Below, piece by piece: positions 44,394-53,079 of a stretch of 64,000 nucleotides of DNA; within the stretch, counting starts at the first letter, position 1; each line of letters begins with the position of its first letter. Under the pieces are notes generated by a model that ran no database searches, was not told where the DNA came from, and saw only the letters and a program-made list of their open reading frames with translations. A program made the position numbers and the translations under genes. The stretch lies in NCBI RefSeq assembly GCF_003315035.1, contig NZ_QNRE01000017.1, positions 1 to 64,000 of the forward strand, given 5' to 3'. This stretch comes from Nocardia puris (GTDB taxonomy: Bacteria; Actinomycetota; Actinomycetes; Mycobacteriales; Mycobacteriaceae).

Positions 44394-44585
44394 ATGATGG
44401 CGAACATTGGAGACCGACTGCTCGTCCACGGACACGTGGTGGGCGAAATGGATCGACACGCCGAGATCATCGAGGTCCGCGGACCCGAGGGCGGCCCGCC
44501 GTACCTGGTGCGGTTCGACGACGGCCACGAGTCGCTGATGTACCCCGGCCCCGACGCCGTGATCGAGCACCCGACCGCCGACTGA
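44394..44585 (+). CDS. DUF1918 protein
   Basis: A 63-residue protein (two adjacent ATGs; one residue uncertain). The whole of DUF1918 is visible: IGDRLLVHGHVVGEMDRHAE, EVRGPEGGPPYLVRF and DDGHESLMYPGPDA. It is an SH3-like small barrel of unknown function, frequent in actinobacteria. GATAAT at 44382-44387 lies 6 nt before the ATG, so transcription is probably leaderless. Confidence 0.9.
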   Translation: MMANIGDRLLVHGHVVGEMDRHAEIIEVRGPEGGPPYLVRFDDGHESLMYPGPDAVIEHPTAD

Positions 44586-44623
44586 GACCCGCGCGGGCCG
44601 CGAGATCACCCGCGCACACAAGT

Positions 44624-44649
44624 TGCCGCGTGGTAGCTACCACGCGGCA
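44624..44649. terminator. palindromic terminator
   Basis: A perfect 26-bp palindrome (TGCCGCGTGGTAG and its complement) between DUF1918 and the SRPBCC gene; no U-tract follows. Confidence 0.6.
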
Positions 44650-44739
44650 GTTCGCGCACCATAGACCGCGTTGTTGACGGATGGGAACGGCGCTGGGCAG
44701 AATCGGCGAGTTGATCCACCGGGGGCGCGGAGGTACTGC

Positions 44740-45195
44740 ATGCGCACGAAAACCGATATCCGTTTCGCCGTGGAGGCGAGCCCGGCCCAAGTACTCGACG
44801 CCGTCGCCGCGATCGACATGCTCCCGGAATGGTCGATGTACCAGGACGCCCGCGTGGCGACCCGCGACCGGGCGGGCCGCCCGCACCGCGTGTACGTCAC
44901 CGCCGACGTGCTCGGCAGCCAGGATCTGCAGGTCCTCGAGTACGAATGGACCGCCGACCGCGCCTCCTGGCAGGTCGTGGACTCCTCCCGCGGCATCCGT
45001 GGCGGCGGCTGGTTCGAGGTGAGCGAAGGGCCCGAGGGCACCGAGGTCTGGTACCACGCCGAACTCCATTCCCGCATACCCCTGCCCGGTTTGTTGATGA
45101 AACGAACGGTGCAGCGCTGGAACGAAACCGTCGTGCAGAACTTCATCGAATTCGCCGAAAGTTATCCAGAAACCGAGAAATACTCTCCGGTATAG
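44740..45195 (+). CDS. SRPBCC / polyketide-cyclase-like (START-domain) protein
   Basis: A 151-residue protein of the SRPBCC fold, which forms a hydrophobic ligand cavity. Typical features are the N-terminal strand TKTDIRFAVEASPAQVLDAVAAIDMLPEWS, the YEWTADRASWQVVDSS hairpin and a long C-terminal helix (LMKRTVQRWNETVVQNFIEF). GGAGGT 6 nt before the ATG. Mycobacterial relatives are numerous and mostly uncharacterised; the ligand is unknown. Confidence 0.85.
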   Translation: MRTKTDIRFAVEASPAQVLDAVAAIDMLPEWSMYQDARVATRDRAGRPHRVYVTADVLGSQDLQVLEYEWTADRASWQVVDSSRGIRGGGWFEVSEGPEGTEVWYHAELHSRIPLPGLLMKRTVQRWNETVVQNFIEFAESYPETEKYSPV

Positions 45196-45243
45196 CCGTA
45201 GCGCATCGTAGCGATAGCTCATGCGCATCATCGAGCACGCTCG

Positions 45244-46089
45244 CTAGGGCAACGGCTTGTCGTTGGAGACCAGGTAGCGCACGGTCTTCTCGACGGGCGG
45301 CGGCCCGTACGCCGAGGGTTCCACGCGCACGCCGCCGCGCACCGCGTCGCGGATCTGGTCGACGTTCTCCCGGATCATGTCCGAGACCAGTTCGTCGGTC
45401 CGGGGGTCGTCGAGCACCTGGAACACGATGCGGAACGTGGTGTCGGCGACCAGCCGGATGATGTCGTCGTGGAACGGGACGTACTTGACCTTCCCGGCCT
45501 GCGGGTCCTTCTTGATGAGCTCGAGGATCATCTCGTCCATCTCCGCGCGGTTCTCCTCCAGCGCGGCGGCGATATTGCGGGTGTAGTGACCGGTCCGCAG
45601 CACGTGCGCGACCTCGTCCAGCACGGCGATCGTGATGGGCCGCTTGATCACGTCCACGATGGTCCCCACGAACCGGTTCACGATGGCCGCCGTGATCCGG
45701 TCGCCGAACACGCGGTCGGCGATGCGGCCCAGGCGTACCAGGATCACCACGATGCGCAGCAGCCGGAAGCCGCGGAAGATCGGGCTGGTCACCGGGATCA
45801 TGCCGAGCACTTCGTACCAGTAGACGAACGGGAACGTCCACGGCCAGCCGGCCCGGCGCCACCGCCAGAGGAACTCCGCGGCGAACACCGCGCAGATCGA
45901 CACGTCGGCGATCACCACGGCGCGATAGGTCTGCTCGGAGACGTCGAAGAAGGTGATCCACAGGATCAGCCCCAGCGACGCCACCGCCAGCGCCAGCATC
46001 GCGAAATCGGTCCACAGCGCAGGCGGCTTGCGCGGGTAGTCCGTCGCGGTTGGCGCCGGTCCGAATTCGTGTTCGGTGGGGACAGACAC
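45244..46089 (-). CDS. voltage-sensor-like ion transporter protein without an evident pore domain
   Basis: A 281-residue membrane protein. Four hydrophobic segments (about residues 29-48, 58-78, 82-101 and 106-124) resemble S1-S4 of voltage-gated channels; the fourth, GFRLLRIVVILVRLGRIADR, has basic residues every third or fourth position. A pore loop with TVGYG and S5/S6 helices would be expected next, but the following 150 residues are soluble and helical (DEVAHVLRTGHYTRNIAAALEENRAEMDEMI). GTG start. Databases usually call such proteins 'ion transporter'; a regulatory or proton-conducting voltage sensor is conceivable. Confidence 0.75.
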   Translation of the reverse strand: MSVPTEHEFGPAPTATDYPRKPPALWTDFAMLALAVASLGLILWITFFDVSEQTYRAVVIADVSICAVFAAEFLWRWRRAGWPWTFPFVYWYEVLGMIPVTSPIFRGFRLLRIVVILVRLGRIADRVFGDRITAAIVNRFVGTIVDVIKRPITIAVLDEVAHVLRTGHYTRNIAAALEENRAEMDEMILELIKKDPQAGKVKYVPFHDDIIRLVADTTFRIVFQVLDDPRTDELVSDMIRENVDQIRDAVRGGVRVEPSAYGPPPVEKTVRYLVSNDKPLP

Positions 46090-46174
46090 GGATGGATTTC
46101 CCTTCGACGCCGGCGTCGGATCGAGCGTAGTCGTCCACCCCCGCCGATGTGGCCGACCCGCACGGGATTTCGCG

Positions 46175-47794
46175 TCAGCGACCGGCGCGGATGATCTGCT
46201 CGATATTGCGCTCGGCCAGCGCGGTGATGGTGAGCGACGGGTTCACCGTGCCGGTGCTGCCCGGGATCGCCGCGCCGTCCATCACGTAGAGGCCGGGGTG
46301 ACCGTGCACCCGCCCGTACCCGTCGGTGGCCTTACCGAGCACCGCGCCGCCCAGCGGATGCGCGGTGAACAGGGCGTTGGCGTCGTAGCCGAGCGCGCTG
46401 TACTCGACCAGCGCGCCGGCGCGTTCGGCGATCTTGCGGTCCACCGCGCGGGCCGCGGCCACCACCTCGTCGCGGTTGCGCGTCGGCCAGGACAGCCCCA
46501 CCGCGTCGCGCCCGGCGTCGTAGCCGAACCGGGTGCGGGCCGGGTCGAGCACCATGCCCAGCGAGGCCATCGCGCCGGTTTCGAACGGAATGCCCGGGAT
46601 GTACCAACTCTCCAGCGTCACCGGCACGTTCGACTCGTCGAGGATGCGGCTCGCGCTCGGCACGCCCTGTCCGAGCCCGGCCAGCGAGCTCGCACCACGC
46701 GCCAGCACCACGTCGCCGTTGGTGCCCCAGCCGTCGCCGATGTGCTCGTTGAGGTTGCCGAGCGCGCCGGTGGCCTGGGCGCGGACCAGCAGCTCCGAGG
46801 TGCCGACGGACCCGGCCCCGAGGAACAGGCGGTCGCAGGTCAGGGTGCGCGTGCCGAGCACGTCGCCGGTGGGCGCGAGTTTGGTGACCGTGACGGCGTA
46901 GCGGCCACCGCTCTCCTGTGCGATGGCGTCCACGCGGTGGCCGGGGAAGATCGCCGACTTCCCGGTCTCCTGCGCGAATTTCAGGTAGTTCTGGTTCAGG
47001 TCGAACTTGGCGCCGTTGGAGTTGCCCAGGTTCGAGCGCGCGGCCGTGGCCGAGGGGCGGCTCTGCCCGGCGAGTTCGGCGCGCAGCACATCCCACCGGA
47101 AGATCGAATCGTTGGCCAGCGGTTCGTATCCCGCCTTGCGCACCTGCTCGTCCCAGGCCCGCGAATGGGTGAACGGCGAGGAGCCGTAGATGTCGGCGGG
47201 CATGGTGCTCAACCGCAGCATCTGCCGCACGCGCGGGTAGTAGACGCGCTCGAGTTCGTCGTAGGCCACCGCGCCGTGGAAGACCTCGTCGAAGAATCGG
47301 CGCTCCGGGGCGACCATCGCGCCGGTGAAGATCACCGAACCGCCGCCGACCGCCGCCGCGCGCCACACGTCGATGCCGGGGTACTCGGTGCAGTCGAGCA
47401 CACCGCCGAACTTCGCGAAGCTCATCGGCACCTTGGTCACGCCGGTGAACGACGTGCGATGCCAGAAACCGCGCCCGTCGGGCAGGTCGTCGCCGGTGAA
47501 GATCTCCCGCCATGGGTCGTTCGGCCAGCGCGAACCGCGCTCCAGCACGGTGGTGGCGACCCCGGCCTGTGCCAGGCGCAACGCGGTGACGGACGCGCCG
47601 AAACCGGAGCCGACGACGATCGCGGGCGAATGCTCCGGCGCGTCGGGGATCGGGGCGAAGATCTCCGGAACCCAGTCGCGGAACAGCCCGTGCCAGATCG
47701 GATCCGCCGCCGCGGGACGCGCACCGAACGCCGACCCCGCCGCGCCGACGAGCGCCGCCAAACCCGCGGCCCTCATGAAGGCACGTCTGTGCAC
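46175..47794 (-). CDS. cholesterol-oxidase-type GMC flavoprotein, secreted
   Basis: A 539-residue FAD enzyme with an exported N-terminus (HRRAFMRAAGLAALVGAAGS...AAADP; the Arg pair suggests Tat export). FAD-binding VVGSGFGASVTALRLAQAG, VGGGSVIFTGAM and the C-terminal pair H in TAHPLGG and N in GTVNPSLTI equal the active-site His and Asn of class I cholesterol oxidases. These oxidise 3-beta-hydroxysterols to 3-keto-4-ene steroids with O2. GGGAGGT precedes the GTG. The protein is non-covalent type, since no histidyl-FAD motif of class II is seen. Confidence 0.88.
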   Translation of the reverse strand: MHRRAFMRAAGLAALVGAAGSAFGARPAAADPIWHGLFRDWVPEIFAPIPDAPEHSPAIVVGSGFGASVTALRLAQAGVATTVLERGSRWPNDPWREIFTGDDLPDGRGFWHRTSFTGVTKVPMSFAKFGGVLDCTEYPGIDVWRAAAVGGGSVIFTGAMVAPERRFFDEVFHGAVAYDELERVYYPRVRQMLRLSTMPADIYGSSPFTHSRAWDEQVRKAGYEPLANDSIFRWDVLRAELAGQSRPSATAARSNLGNSNGAKFDLNQNYLKFAQETGKSAIFPGHRVDAIAQESGGRYAVTVTKLAPTGDVLGTRTLTCDRLFLGAGSVGTSELLVRAQATGALGNLNEHIGDGWGTNGDVVLARGASSLAGLGQGVPSASRILDESNVPVTLESWYIPGIPFETGAMASLGMVLDPARTRFGYDAGRDAVGLSWPTRNRDEVVAAARAVDRKIAERAGALVEYSALGYDANALFTAHPLGGAVLGKATDGYGRVHGHPGLYVMDGAAIPGSTGTVNPSLTITALAERNIEQIIRAGR

Positions 47795-47901
47795 CGGCCA
47801 CCTCCCTCATCACGCATGGCCGAGCGCAGAATAGCGCGCACGACCCGGCGGCGGCCACACACTGTGAAACGTCACCGCGTGGACCGTCGAGCTCCGTGTG
47901 A

Positions 47902-49590
47902 TCAGGAGTCGAACGGCTCGCTCTCCGCGTTACAGGTCGCGCCGGGCGCGGGCAGTCGCAGATCGACCAGATAGCGCTCGCGCAAGTGCCGTACGCAGGC
48001 GCCCGCGGGGCTGTGGCCGTACCCGTCGTTCACCACGACGAGCCTGGCGTTGACCATTTCCTGCTGGGCGGCGCGCGCCAGCTCGACCGGGGTGGCCGGG
48101 TCGTAGCGGTTCTGGAGCAGCAAGGCGGGCTTGTCGGAGCTCAGCGTCCACGGGCCCGTCCAGCGCTGCGGGTAACCGCCCTCCGGATCGGGCCACGCCG
48201 CGCACGCCTGCCGACCGTAGAACCAGAACGATCCGTAAAACCTTGCGCTCGAGTCGATTTCGTCGACGATCCCGGGCCAGTCGCCGGGCGCGAAGGGAAA
48301 GCTGTTGTCGGCGCAGGAGATCGCGAGGAACGATTCGAGGAAGTCGAACGTCAGCATGCCCGCGCCGAGCACCTGCTCGACCGCCGCGGCGTCACCGCGC
48401 GGGCCCGATTCCAGCTCGGTCAGCAAGGTGGCCAGCGCGGGCCAGCCCTGTTCGGGGTCGTAGAGCAGCATCGCGTGCGCCTGCGCGGCGTCCACGTAGG
48501 AGACCGGCACGGCGTTCTCGCCCTCGCCCACCGTGATCGGCCCCTCGCGCAGCCGGGCGAGCAGCGCCTCGTCCCTGGCACGCAGACCCTCGGCGGCGGT
48601 GTTGTCGACGGGCGGCGCGGTGGTCGTGGTCCACTCGGGGCTCGTAGGCGCGGCCGAGCCTGCCTTGTCACCGCGTTCGGGCGACGGCCCGGTGAGTTCC
48701 GAACGCCCCGGGTCGGCGAACGAGCACCGCTGCGCGCCCGCCTCGGCACACCGGCGGAAGAACTCCGAGCGCACCTCCTCGGTGCCCGCCGCGATGGTGG
48801 TGAGCATGGCGCGCGTGTCGTCGGTGTAGGTCTCGGGGTCGATCATCGAGGTCAGTTGCAGCGCGCGCACCCGGTCGGGGAACAGCGCGCCGTACACCTC
48901 GCCGAGGTAGCTGGCGTAGGACCCGCCCGCGTAGGTCATCTGCTCCGCCCCCACCGCGCGGCGCAGCAGGTCCATGTCGCGGGCCGCGTCCACGGTGGTG
49001 AGGTACGGGAGCAGCTCGCCGGAGTGCTCGGCACAGCCCTGCGCCAGGGCGCGGCTGTCGCGTTCGGCGGCCGACTCCTGCTCCGCGTTCGCGGGCGGGA
49101 TCATCGCCGACAACCAGAAGCGTTCCTGCGCGGCGTCATCGGCGAAACAGCGCACCTGCGAGCTGCGGCCCACACCGCGCTGATCGAAGGTCACCACGTC
49201 GAACCGCTCGCCGATCTCGCCCTCGAACAGCCTGCTGTCGCGCGCCGCGTCCACCCCGGAACCGCCCGGCCCGCCGACCGCCGAGAACAGCGTGCCGATG
49301 CGGCGCTGCTGATCGGTGGCGCGCTGGCGGACCACCGCCAGCTCGATCGTGGGGCCGTCGGTGCGCGAATAGTCCAGCGGCACAGTCGCGGTCGCGCACT
49401 CCGACTCCGCCAGGCCCGCCTCGGCGCAGGGCGCCCAGTCCAGGCGGGGCGTCGGCGCGGCGTCGGCCTGCGCGACCAGCTCGGCGACCCGCGACTCGTG
49501 ACCGGTCGGAGCGGTGCAGCCCACCAGCACGGGCGCCGTCGCCGCGAGCACGATGAGGACGAACTTCCACCTACGCACGGTCACCATCAT
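47902..49590 (-). CDS. secreted lipoprotein alpha/beta hydrolase, TAP-like (SlpD/SlpE type)
   Basis: A 562-residue protein with signal peptide and lipobox LVGC (residues 22-25), so it is anchored as a lipoprotein. The alpha/beta hydrolase begins at SAVGGPGGSGVD (oxyanion loop); nucleophile Ser in YAGGSYASYLGEVY; C-terminal TAP-like domain with ALLLQNRYDPATPVELA and the His in GYGHSPAGAC. The family contains tripeptidyl aminopeptidases and mycobacterial CaeA/Hip1-type proteases. An unusual insert rich in Pro/Thr (about 300-335) separates core and lid. Substrate unknown. Confidence 0.87.
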   Translation of the reverse strand: MMVTVRRWKFVLIVLAATAPVLVGCTAPTGHESRVAELVAQADAAPTPRLDWAPCAEAGLAESECATATVPLDYSRTDGPTIELAVVRQRATDQQRRIGTLFSAVGGPGGSGVDAARDSRLFEGEIGERFDVVTFDQRGVGRSSQVRCFADDAAQERFWLSAMIPPANAEQESAAERDSRALAQGCAEHSGELLPYLTTVDAARDMDLLRRAVGAEQMTYAGGSYASYLGEVYGALFPDRVRALQLTSMIDPETYTDDTRAMLTTIAAGTEEVRSEFFRRCAEAGAQRCSFADPGRSELTGPSPERGDKAGSAAPTSPEWTTTTAPPVDNTAAEGLRARDEALLARLREGPITVGEGENAVPVSYVDAAQAHAMLLYDPEQGWPALATLLTELESGPRGDAAAVEQVLGAGMLTFDFLESFLAISCADNSFPFAPGDWPGIVDEIDSSARFYGSFWFYGRQACAAWPDPEGGYPQRWTGPWTLSSDKPALLLQNRYDPATPVELARAAQQEMVNARLVVVNDGYGHSPAGACVRHLRERYLVDLRLPAPGATCNAESEPFDS

Positions 49591-49645
49591 CTGCGGCGGG
49601 CCCGCCCGGCGTCATCATCCTCAATGAGGACATCGACCCCGAGGT

Positions 49646-49825
49646 TCACCCGGCGACCCGGCGTGGGCGCGGCACGAGCTCGCCGGAACAGTTGGGGCAC
49701 ACGTGCCGCAACGCGCGGCCACACGCCGGGCAGAACGTGCATTCGTAGCTACAGATCACGGCCGCGCCGCTGTCGGTCACCGCCGCCGCGCAGCGTTCGC
49801 ACACCGTGCGCATCTCCAGAGCCAT
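49646..49825 (-). CDS. DUF1272 cysteine-rich zinc-ribbon protein
   Basis: A 59-residue protein: MALEMRTVCERC at the start, ICSYECTFCPACGRAL in the middle and HVCPNCSGELVPRPRR at the end. Nine cysteines, mostly in CxxC pairs, indicate two zinc-binding knuckles. This is the full DUF1272 pattern. AGGAGA stands 7 nt before the ATG. It starts 18 nt after the TauE/SafE stop on the same strand, so the two are one transcription unit; the role is unknown. Confidence 0.85.
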   Translation of the reverse strand: MALEMRTVCERCAAAVTDSGAAVICSYECTFCPACGRALRHVCPNCSGELVPRPRRVAG

Positions 49826-49843
49826 GGGTTTCTCCTCGATGGG

Positions 49844-50611
49844 CTAGGTCGTCAGCAGCCGGATCACCGCGATGGTGCCGACGATCACGATCACCGCGCG
49901 CAGCACGTTCGGCGGCATCCGCCTGCCCATCCGCGCGCCGAGCTGGCCGCCGACGATGGAGCCCGCCGCGATCAGCGCGACCGCCTGCCAGTCCACGTCG
50001 GCGATGACGATGAAGATCGCCGCCGACACCGCGTTGACGATCAGCGCCAGCACGTTCTTCACGCCGTTGAGCCGCTGGATGTCCTCGTGCACGAACACCC
50101 CGAGCAGGCCGATCAGCAGCACGCCCTGCGCCGCGCCGAAATACCCGCCGTAGATGCCGGTGGCGTAGACCAGCACGAACAGGATCGGGCCGCCGTGCGC
50201 GGGGGCGGGCGCGTCGTCCTGCTCGCGCCGGCGCTTGACCCAGGCCGACAGTCGCGGCTGCACCACCACGAGCACCAGCGCGGCGATGATCAGCACCGGC
50301 ACGATCGCCTTGAAGGCGCCCGGCGGCAGCGTCAGCAGCAGCACCGCGCCGGTGATGCCGCCCAGCAGGGAGGCCGTGCCCAGCTGCAGCAACCGGTGGC
50401 GCTGCCCCTCGAGTTCGCGGCGGTAGCCGATCACACCGCTCACCGAGCCCGGCACCAGGCCGATGGTGTTGGACACGTTCGCCGTCACCGGCGGCAGCCC
50501 GAAGGCCAGCAGCACCGGGAACGTGATGAGCGTCCCCGAGCCGACGATGGTGTTGATGCCGCCCGCGGCGACGCCCGCGCCGAGCACGGCGAGTTGTTCG
50601 AGCCAGGTCAT
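49844..50611 (-). CDS. TauE/SafE family anion (sulfite/sulfonate) exporter
   Basis: A 255-residue membrane protein with about eight helices. The family signature repeats appear as GGINTIVGSGTLITFPVLLAFGLPPVTANVSNT in the first half and GIYGGYFGAAQGVLLIGLLG in the second. Members move sulfite, sulfoacetate or other anions across the membrane. The ribosome-binding site AGAAGGA and 5' leader belong to a 76-bp unit that is tandemly repeated upstream. Cotranscribed with the DUF1272 gene. Confidence 0.9.
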   Translation of the reverse strand: MTWLEQLAVLGAGVAAGGINTIVGSGTLITFPVLLAFGLPPVTANVSNTIGLVPGSVSGVIGYRRELEGQRHRLLQLGTASLLGGITGAVLLLTLPPGAFKAIVPVLIIAALVLVVVQPRLSAWVKRRREQDDAPAPAHGGPILFVLVYATGIYGGYFGAAQGVLLIGLLGVFVHEDIQRLNGVKNVLALIVNAVSAAIFIVIADVDWQAVALIAAGSIVGGQLGARMGRRMPPNVLRAVIVIVGTIAVIRLLTT

Positions 50612-50616
50612 GCTGT

Positions 50617-50793
50617 GTCCTTCTGTGCCTGCCCGAGGGGCCCTCCGTGGTTACGCAAGCTGCCTCCTCCGCGCCCTGACTCGGCCAGGCAGGTCCTTCT
50701 GTGCCTGCCCGAGGGGCCCTCCGTGGTTACGCAAGCTGCCTCCTCCGCGCCCTGACTCGGCCAGGCAGGTCCTTCTGTGCCTGCCCGAGGGCC
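50617..50793. repeat. 76-bp perfect tandem repeat (2.3 copies) upstream of the TauE gene
   Basis: Units at 50617-50692 and 50693-50768 appear identical; a third copy begins at 50769 and stays identical for about 24 bp before diverging into related sequence up to about 50855. On the minus strand the unit nearest the gene supplies the ribosome-binding site of TauE/SafE, so each unit carries a copy of the 5' leader including GCACAGAAGGAC. Identity of the copies shows a recent expansion. Confidence 0.85.
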
Positions 50794-50973
50794 CAGCGCG
50801 AGGTGGGCCAGCCGCCACCGCCGGGCCCCGACTCGGTCACGCGGTCAGGTCCTCTTACGTCCCGTCGGACCCCAGCGGCCCGTACAAGCGTTCAGTTCGT
50901 AGGGCACGCTAGCCCCCACCCGGCGACCCGCCCGCAATCAGGACCGGACTGTCGGGGTGGTGCGGTCGCGCGG

Positions 50974-50992
50974 TAAGCTGTCGGCCATCATG
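50974..50992 (+). promoter_or_regulatory. leuA promoter -10
   Basis: TAAGCT at 50974-50979; the predicted transcription start is within a few bases of the leader-peptide ATG at 50990, so the peptide would be read almost leaderless. Confidence 0.5.
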
Positions 50993-51031
50993 CAGCGGGC
51001 ACTTCTTCTCGGCCGCCGCGACGGGGTCTGA
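50990..51031 (+). CDS. leucine attenuator leader peptide of leuA
   Basis: MQRALLLGRRDGV. Three consecutive leucine codons (CTT CTT CTC), two of them rare in this GC-rich genome, form the control region. The peptide's 3' part overlaps the left arm of a terminator hairpin. A ribosome stalled at the Leu codons for lack of charged tRNA-Leu should leave the terminator unformed, allowing leuA expression. Similar leader peptides precede leuA in Streptomyces and Corynebacterium. Confidence 0.75.
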   Translation: MQRALLLGRRDGV

Positions 51032-51057
51032 TCGGACCGGCTCCCGTCGCGGGGTTT
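51016..51057 (+). terminator. attenuator terminator in the leuA leader
   Basis: Perfect 10-bp stem CCGCGACGGG (51016-51025)/CCCGTCGCGG (51043-51052) followed by GGTTTC, between the leader peptide and leuA. Confidence 0.75.
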
Positions 51058-51109
51058 CGCCGTGCCGGTCGACCCACCTTGGGATTCCACCACACCCTGG
51101 AGAATTGCA

Positions 51110-52906
51110 ATGTCCCCCGCTGACGCCTACGTATCCGGTTCGCGCACCATCACCGCGCCCAGCAAACCGGCACCGGCCGACCAGGCCGCTTGGAACAAGC
51201 AGCGCGACTCGTCCATGCCTGCCTTCCGCTACCGCCCCTTCGCCGAAGAGGTCGAGCCGATCACGCTGCCCGACCGCACCTGGCCCGACAAGGTCATCGA
51301 CCGCGCGCCCGGCTGGTGCGCCGTGGACCTGCGCGACGGCAATCAGGCCCTGATCGACCCGATGAGCCCCGCCCGCAAGCGCCGCATGTTCGACCTGCTG
51401 GTGCGGATGGGCTACAAGGAGATCGAGGTCGGCTTTCCCTCGGCCAGCCAGACCGACTTCGACTTCGTCCGCGAGATCATCGAGGACGGCGCGATCCCCG
51501 ACGACGTCACCATCCAGGTGCTGACCCAGTGTCGCGCCGAGTTGATCGAGCGCACCTTCGAGGCGTGCGCGGGCGCGGCCAACGTGATCGTGCACTTCTA
51601 CAACTCGACCTCCATCCTGCAGCGGCGCGTGGTGTTCCGCGCCGACCGCGAGCAGGTGAAGAAGATCGCCACCGACGCGGCCGCCCTGTGCCTGGAGGTG
51701 GAGAAGCGCTACCCCGACACGAACTGGCGCTACGAGTACAGCCCGGAGTCCTACACCGGCACCGAGCTGGAGTACGCCAAGGACGTGTGCGACGCGGTCT
51801 CGGCGATCATCGCGCCGACGCCCGAGAAGCCGCTGATCATCAACCTGCCCGCCACCGTCGAGATGGCCACGCCCAACGTGTACGCCGACTCCATCGAGTG
51901 GATGAGCCGCAACCTGGCCCGCCGCGAGTCCATCGTGCTGTCGCTGCACCCGCACAACGACCGCGGTACCGCCGTGGCCGCCGCCGAACTGGGCTACCAG
52001 GCGGGCGCGGACCGCATCGAGGGCTGCCTGTTCGGCAACGGTGAGCGCACCGGCAACGTCTGCCTGGTCACGCTGGGCATGAATCTGTTCTCGCGCGGCG
52101 TGGACCCGCAGATCAACTTCTCCGACATCGACGAGATCCGCCGCACCGTCGAGTACTGCAACCAGCTGCCCGTGCACGAGCGCCACCCCTACGGCGGCGA
52201 TCTGGTGTACACCGCGTTCTCCGGCAGCCACCAGGACGCCATCAACAAGGGTCTGGACGCGATGAAGGCCGCCGCCGACGCGCAGGACGCCGACGTGGCC
52301 GACATCGTGTGGGAGGTGCCCTACCTGCCCATCGACCCGAAGGACGTGGGCCGCACCTACGAGGCCGTGATCCGGGTGAACTCGCAGTCCGGCAAGGGCG
52401 GCGTGGCCTACATCATGAAGACCGACCACGGCCTGGTGCTGCCGCGCCGGCTGCAGATCGAGTTCTCGCAGGCGATCCAGCAGCTGACCGACGGCGAGGG
52501 CGGCGAGGTCACCCCGAAGGAGATGTGGGACGTCTTCCACGAGGAGTACCTGGCCCCGGTCACGCCGCTGGAGCGGATGCGCCAGAAGGTGACCGCCTCG
52601 GAGACCGACGGCGGCGAGGACCAGATCACCGCGGTGGTGAAGGTCGACGGCGTGGAGCAGGAGATCTCCGGGCGCGGCAACGGCCCGCTGGCGGCGTTCG
52701 TCGACGCGCTCGGCACCGTCGGGTACGACGTGCGGGTGCTGGACTACTCCGAGCACGCCATGTCGGCCGGTGACGACGCCCAGGCCGCGGCCTACGTGGA
52801 GTGCGCCATCGGCGACAAGGTCGTGTGGGGCGTGGGCATCGCCACCTCCATCACCACGGCGTCACTGCGCGCGGTGGTGTCGGCGGTCAACCGGGCGGCG
52901 GGGTAG
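51110..52906 (+). CDS. leuA: 2-isopropylmalate synthase
   Basis: A 598-residue enzyme for the first step of leucine synthesis (acetyl-CoA plus 2-oxoisovalerate). ATG at 51110 with GGAGAA 8 nt upstream. TIM-barrel motifs: AVDLRDGNQALIDPM with the metal Asp, and LSLHPHNDRGTAVAA with the HxH metal pair. The C-terminal regulatory domain (from about 470; ITAVVKVDGVEQEISGRGNGP) binds leucine for feedback inhibition. The M. tuberculosis gene has a 57-bp tandem repeat near the end of this domain; none is present here. Controlled by the attenuator described at 50990-51057. Confidence 0.97.
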   Translation: MSPADAYVSGSRTITAPSKPAPADQAAWNKQRDSSMPAFRYRPFAEEVEPITLPDRTWPDKVIDRAPGWCAVDLRDGNQALIDPMSPARKRRMFDLLVRMGYKEIEVGFPSASQTDFDFVREIIEDGAIPDDVTIQVLTQCRAELIERTFEACAGAANVIVHFYNSTSILQRRVVFRADREQVKKIATDAAALCLEVEKRYPDTNWRYEYSPESYTGTELEYAKDVCDAVSAIIAPTPEKPLIINLPATVEMATPNVYADSIEWMSRNLARRESIVLSLHPHNDRGTAVAAAELGYQAGADRIEGCLFGNGERTGNVCLVTLGMNLFSRGVDPQINFSDIDEIRRTVEYCNQLPVHERHPYGGDLVYTAFSGSHQDAINKGLDAMKAAADAQDADVADIVWEVPYLPIDPKDVGRTYEAVIRVNSQSGKGGVAYIMKTDHGLVLPRRLQIEFSQAIQQLTDGEGGEVTPKEMWDVFHEEYLAPVTPLERMRQKVTASETDGGEDQITAVVKVDGVEQEISGRGNGPLAAFVDALGTVGYDVRVLDYSEHAMSAGDDAQAAAYVECAIGDKVVWGVGIATSITTASLRAVVSAVNRAAG

Positions 52907-52935
52907 ATCCCTTCCGGCCGAATCGTTTTCGGCAT

Positions 52936-52969
52936 CGACGGCGCGGGTGATGCGTCACCCGCGCCGTCG
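52936..52969 (+). terminator. leuA terminator
   Basis: Perfect 15-bp stem CGACGGCGCGGGTGA (52936-52950)/TCACCCGCGCCGTCG (52955-52969), loop TGCG, then GCGTTCG. Confidence 0.85.
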
Positions 52970-53079
52970 GCGTTCGTGGAGAGAATGAGCGAAACCGGGG
53001 TTCACCGAACACCCCGCTCCGCCGTACCGCTCGCTACCGAGGCGACCTCGACCGCACCTGCGGCAGTGGGCGAAAGCTC

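Noticed and set aside
51110..52906. Tandem repeat inside leuA as in M. tuberculosis
   Set aside because: The C-terminal domain runs without repeats; the gene is the short, repeat-free form.
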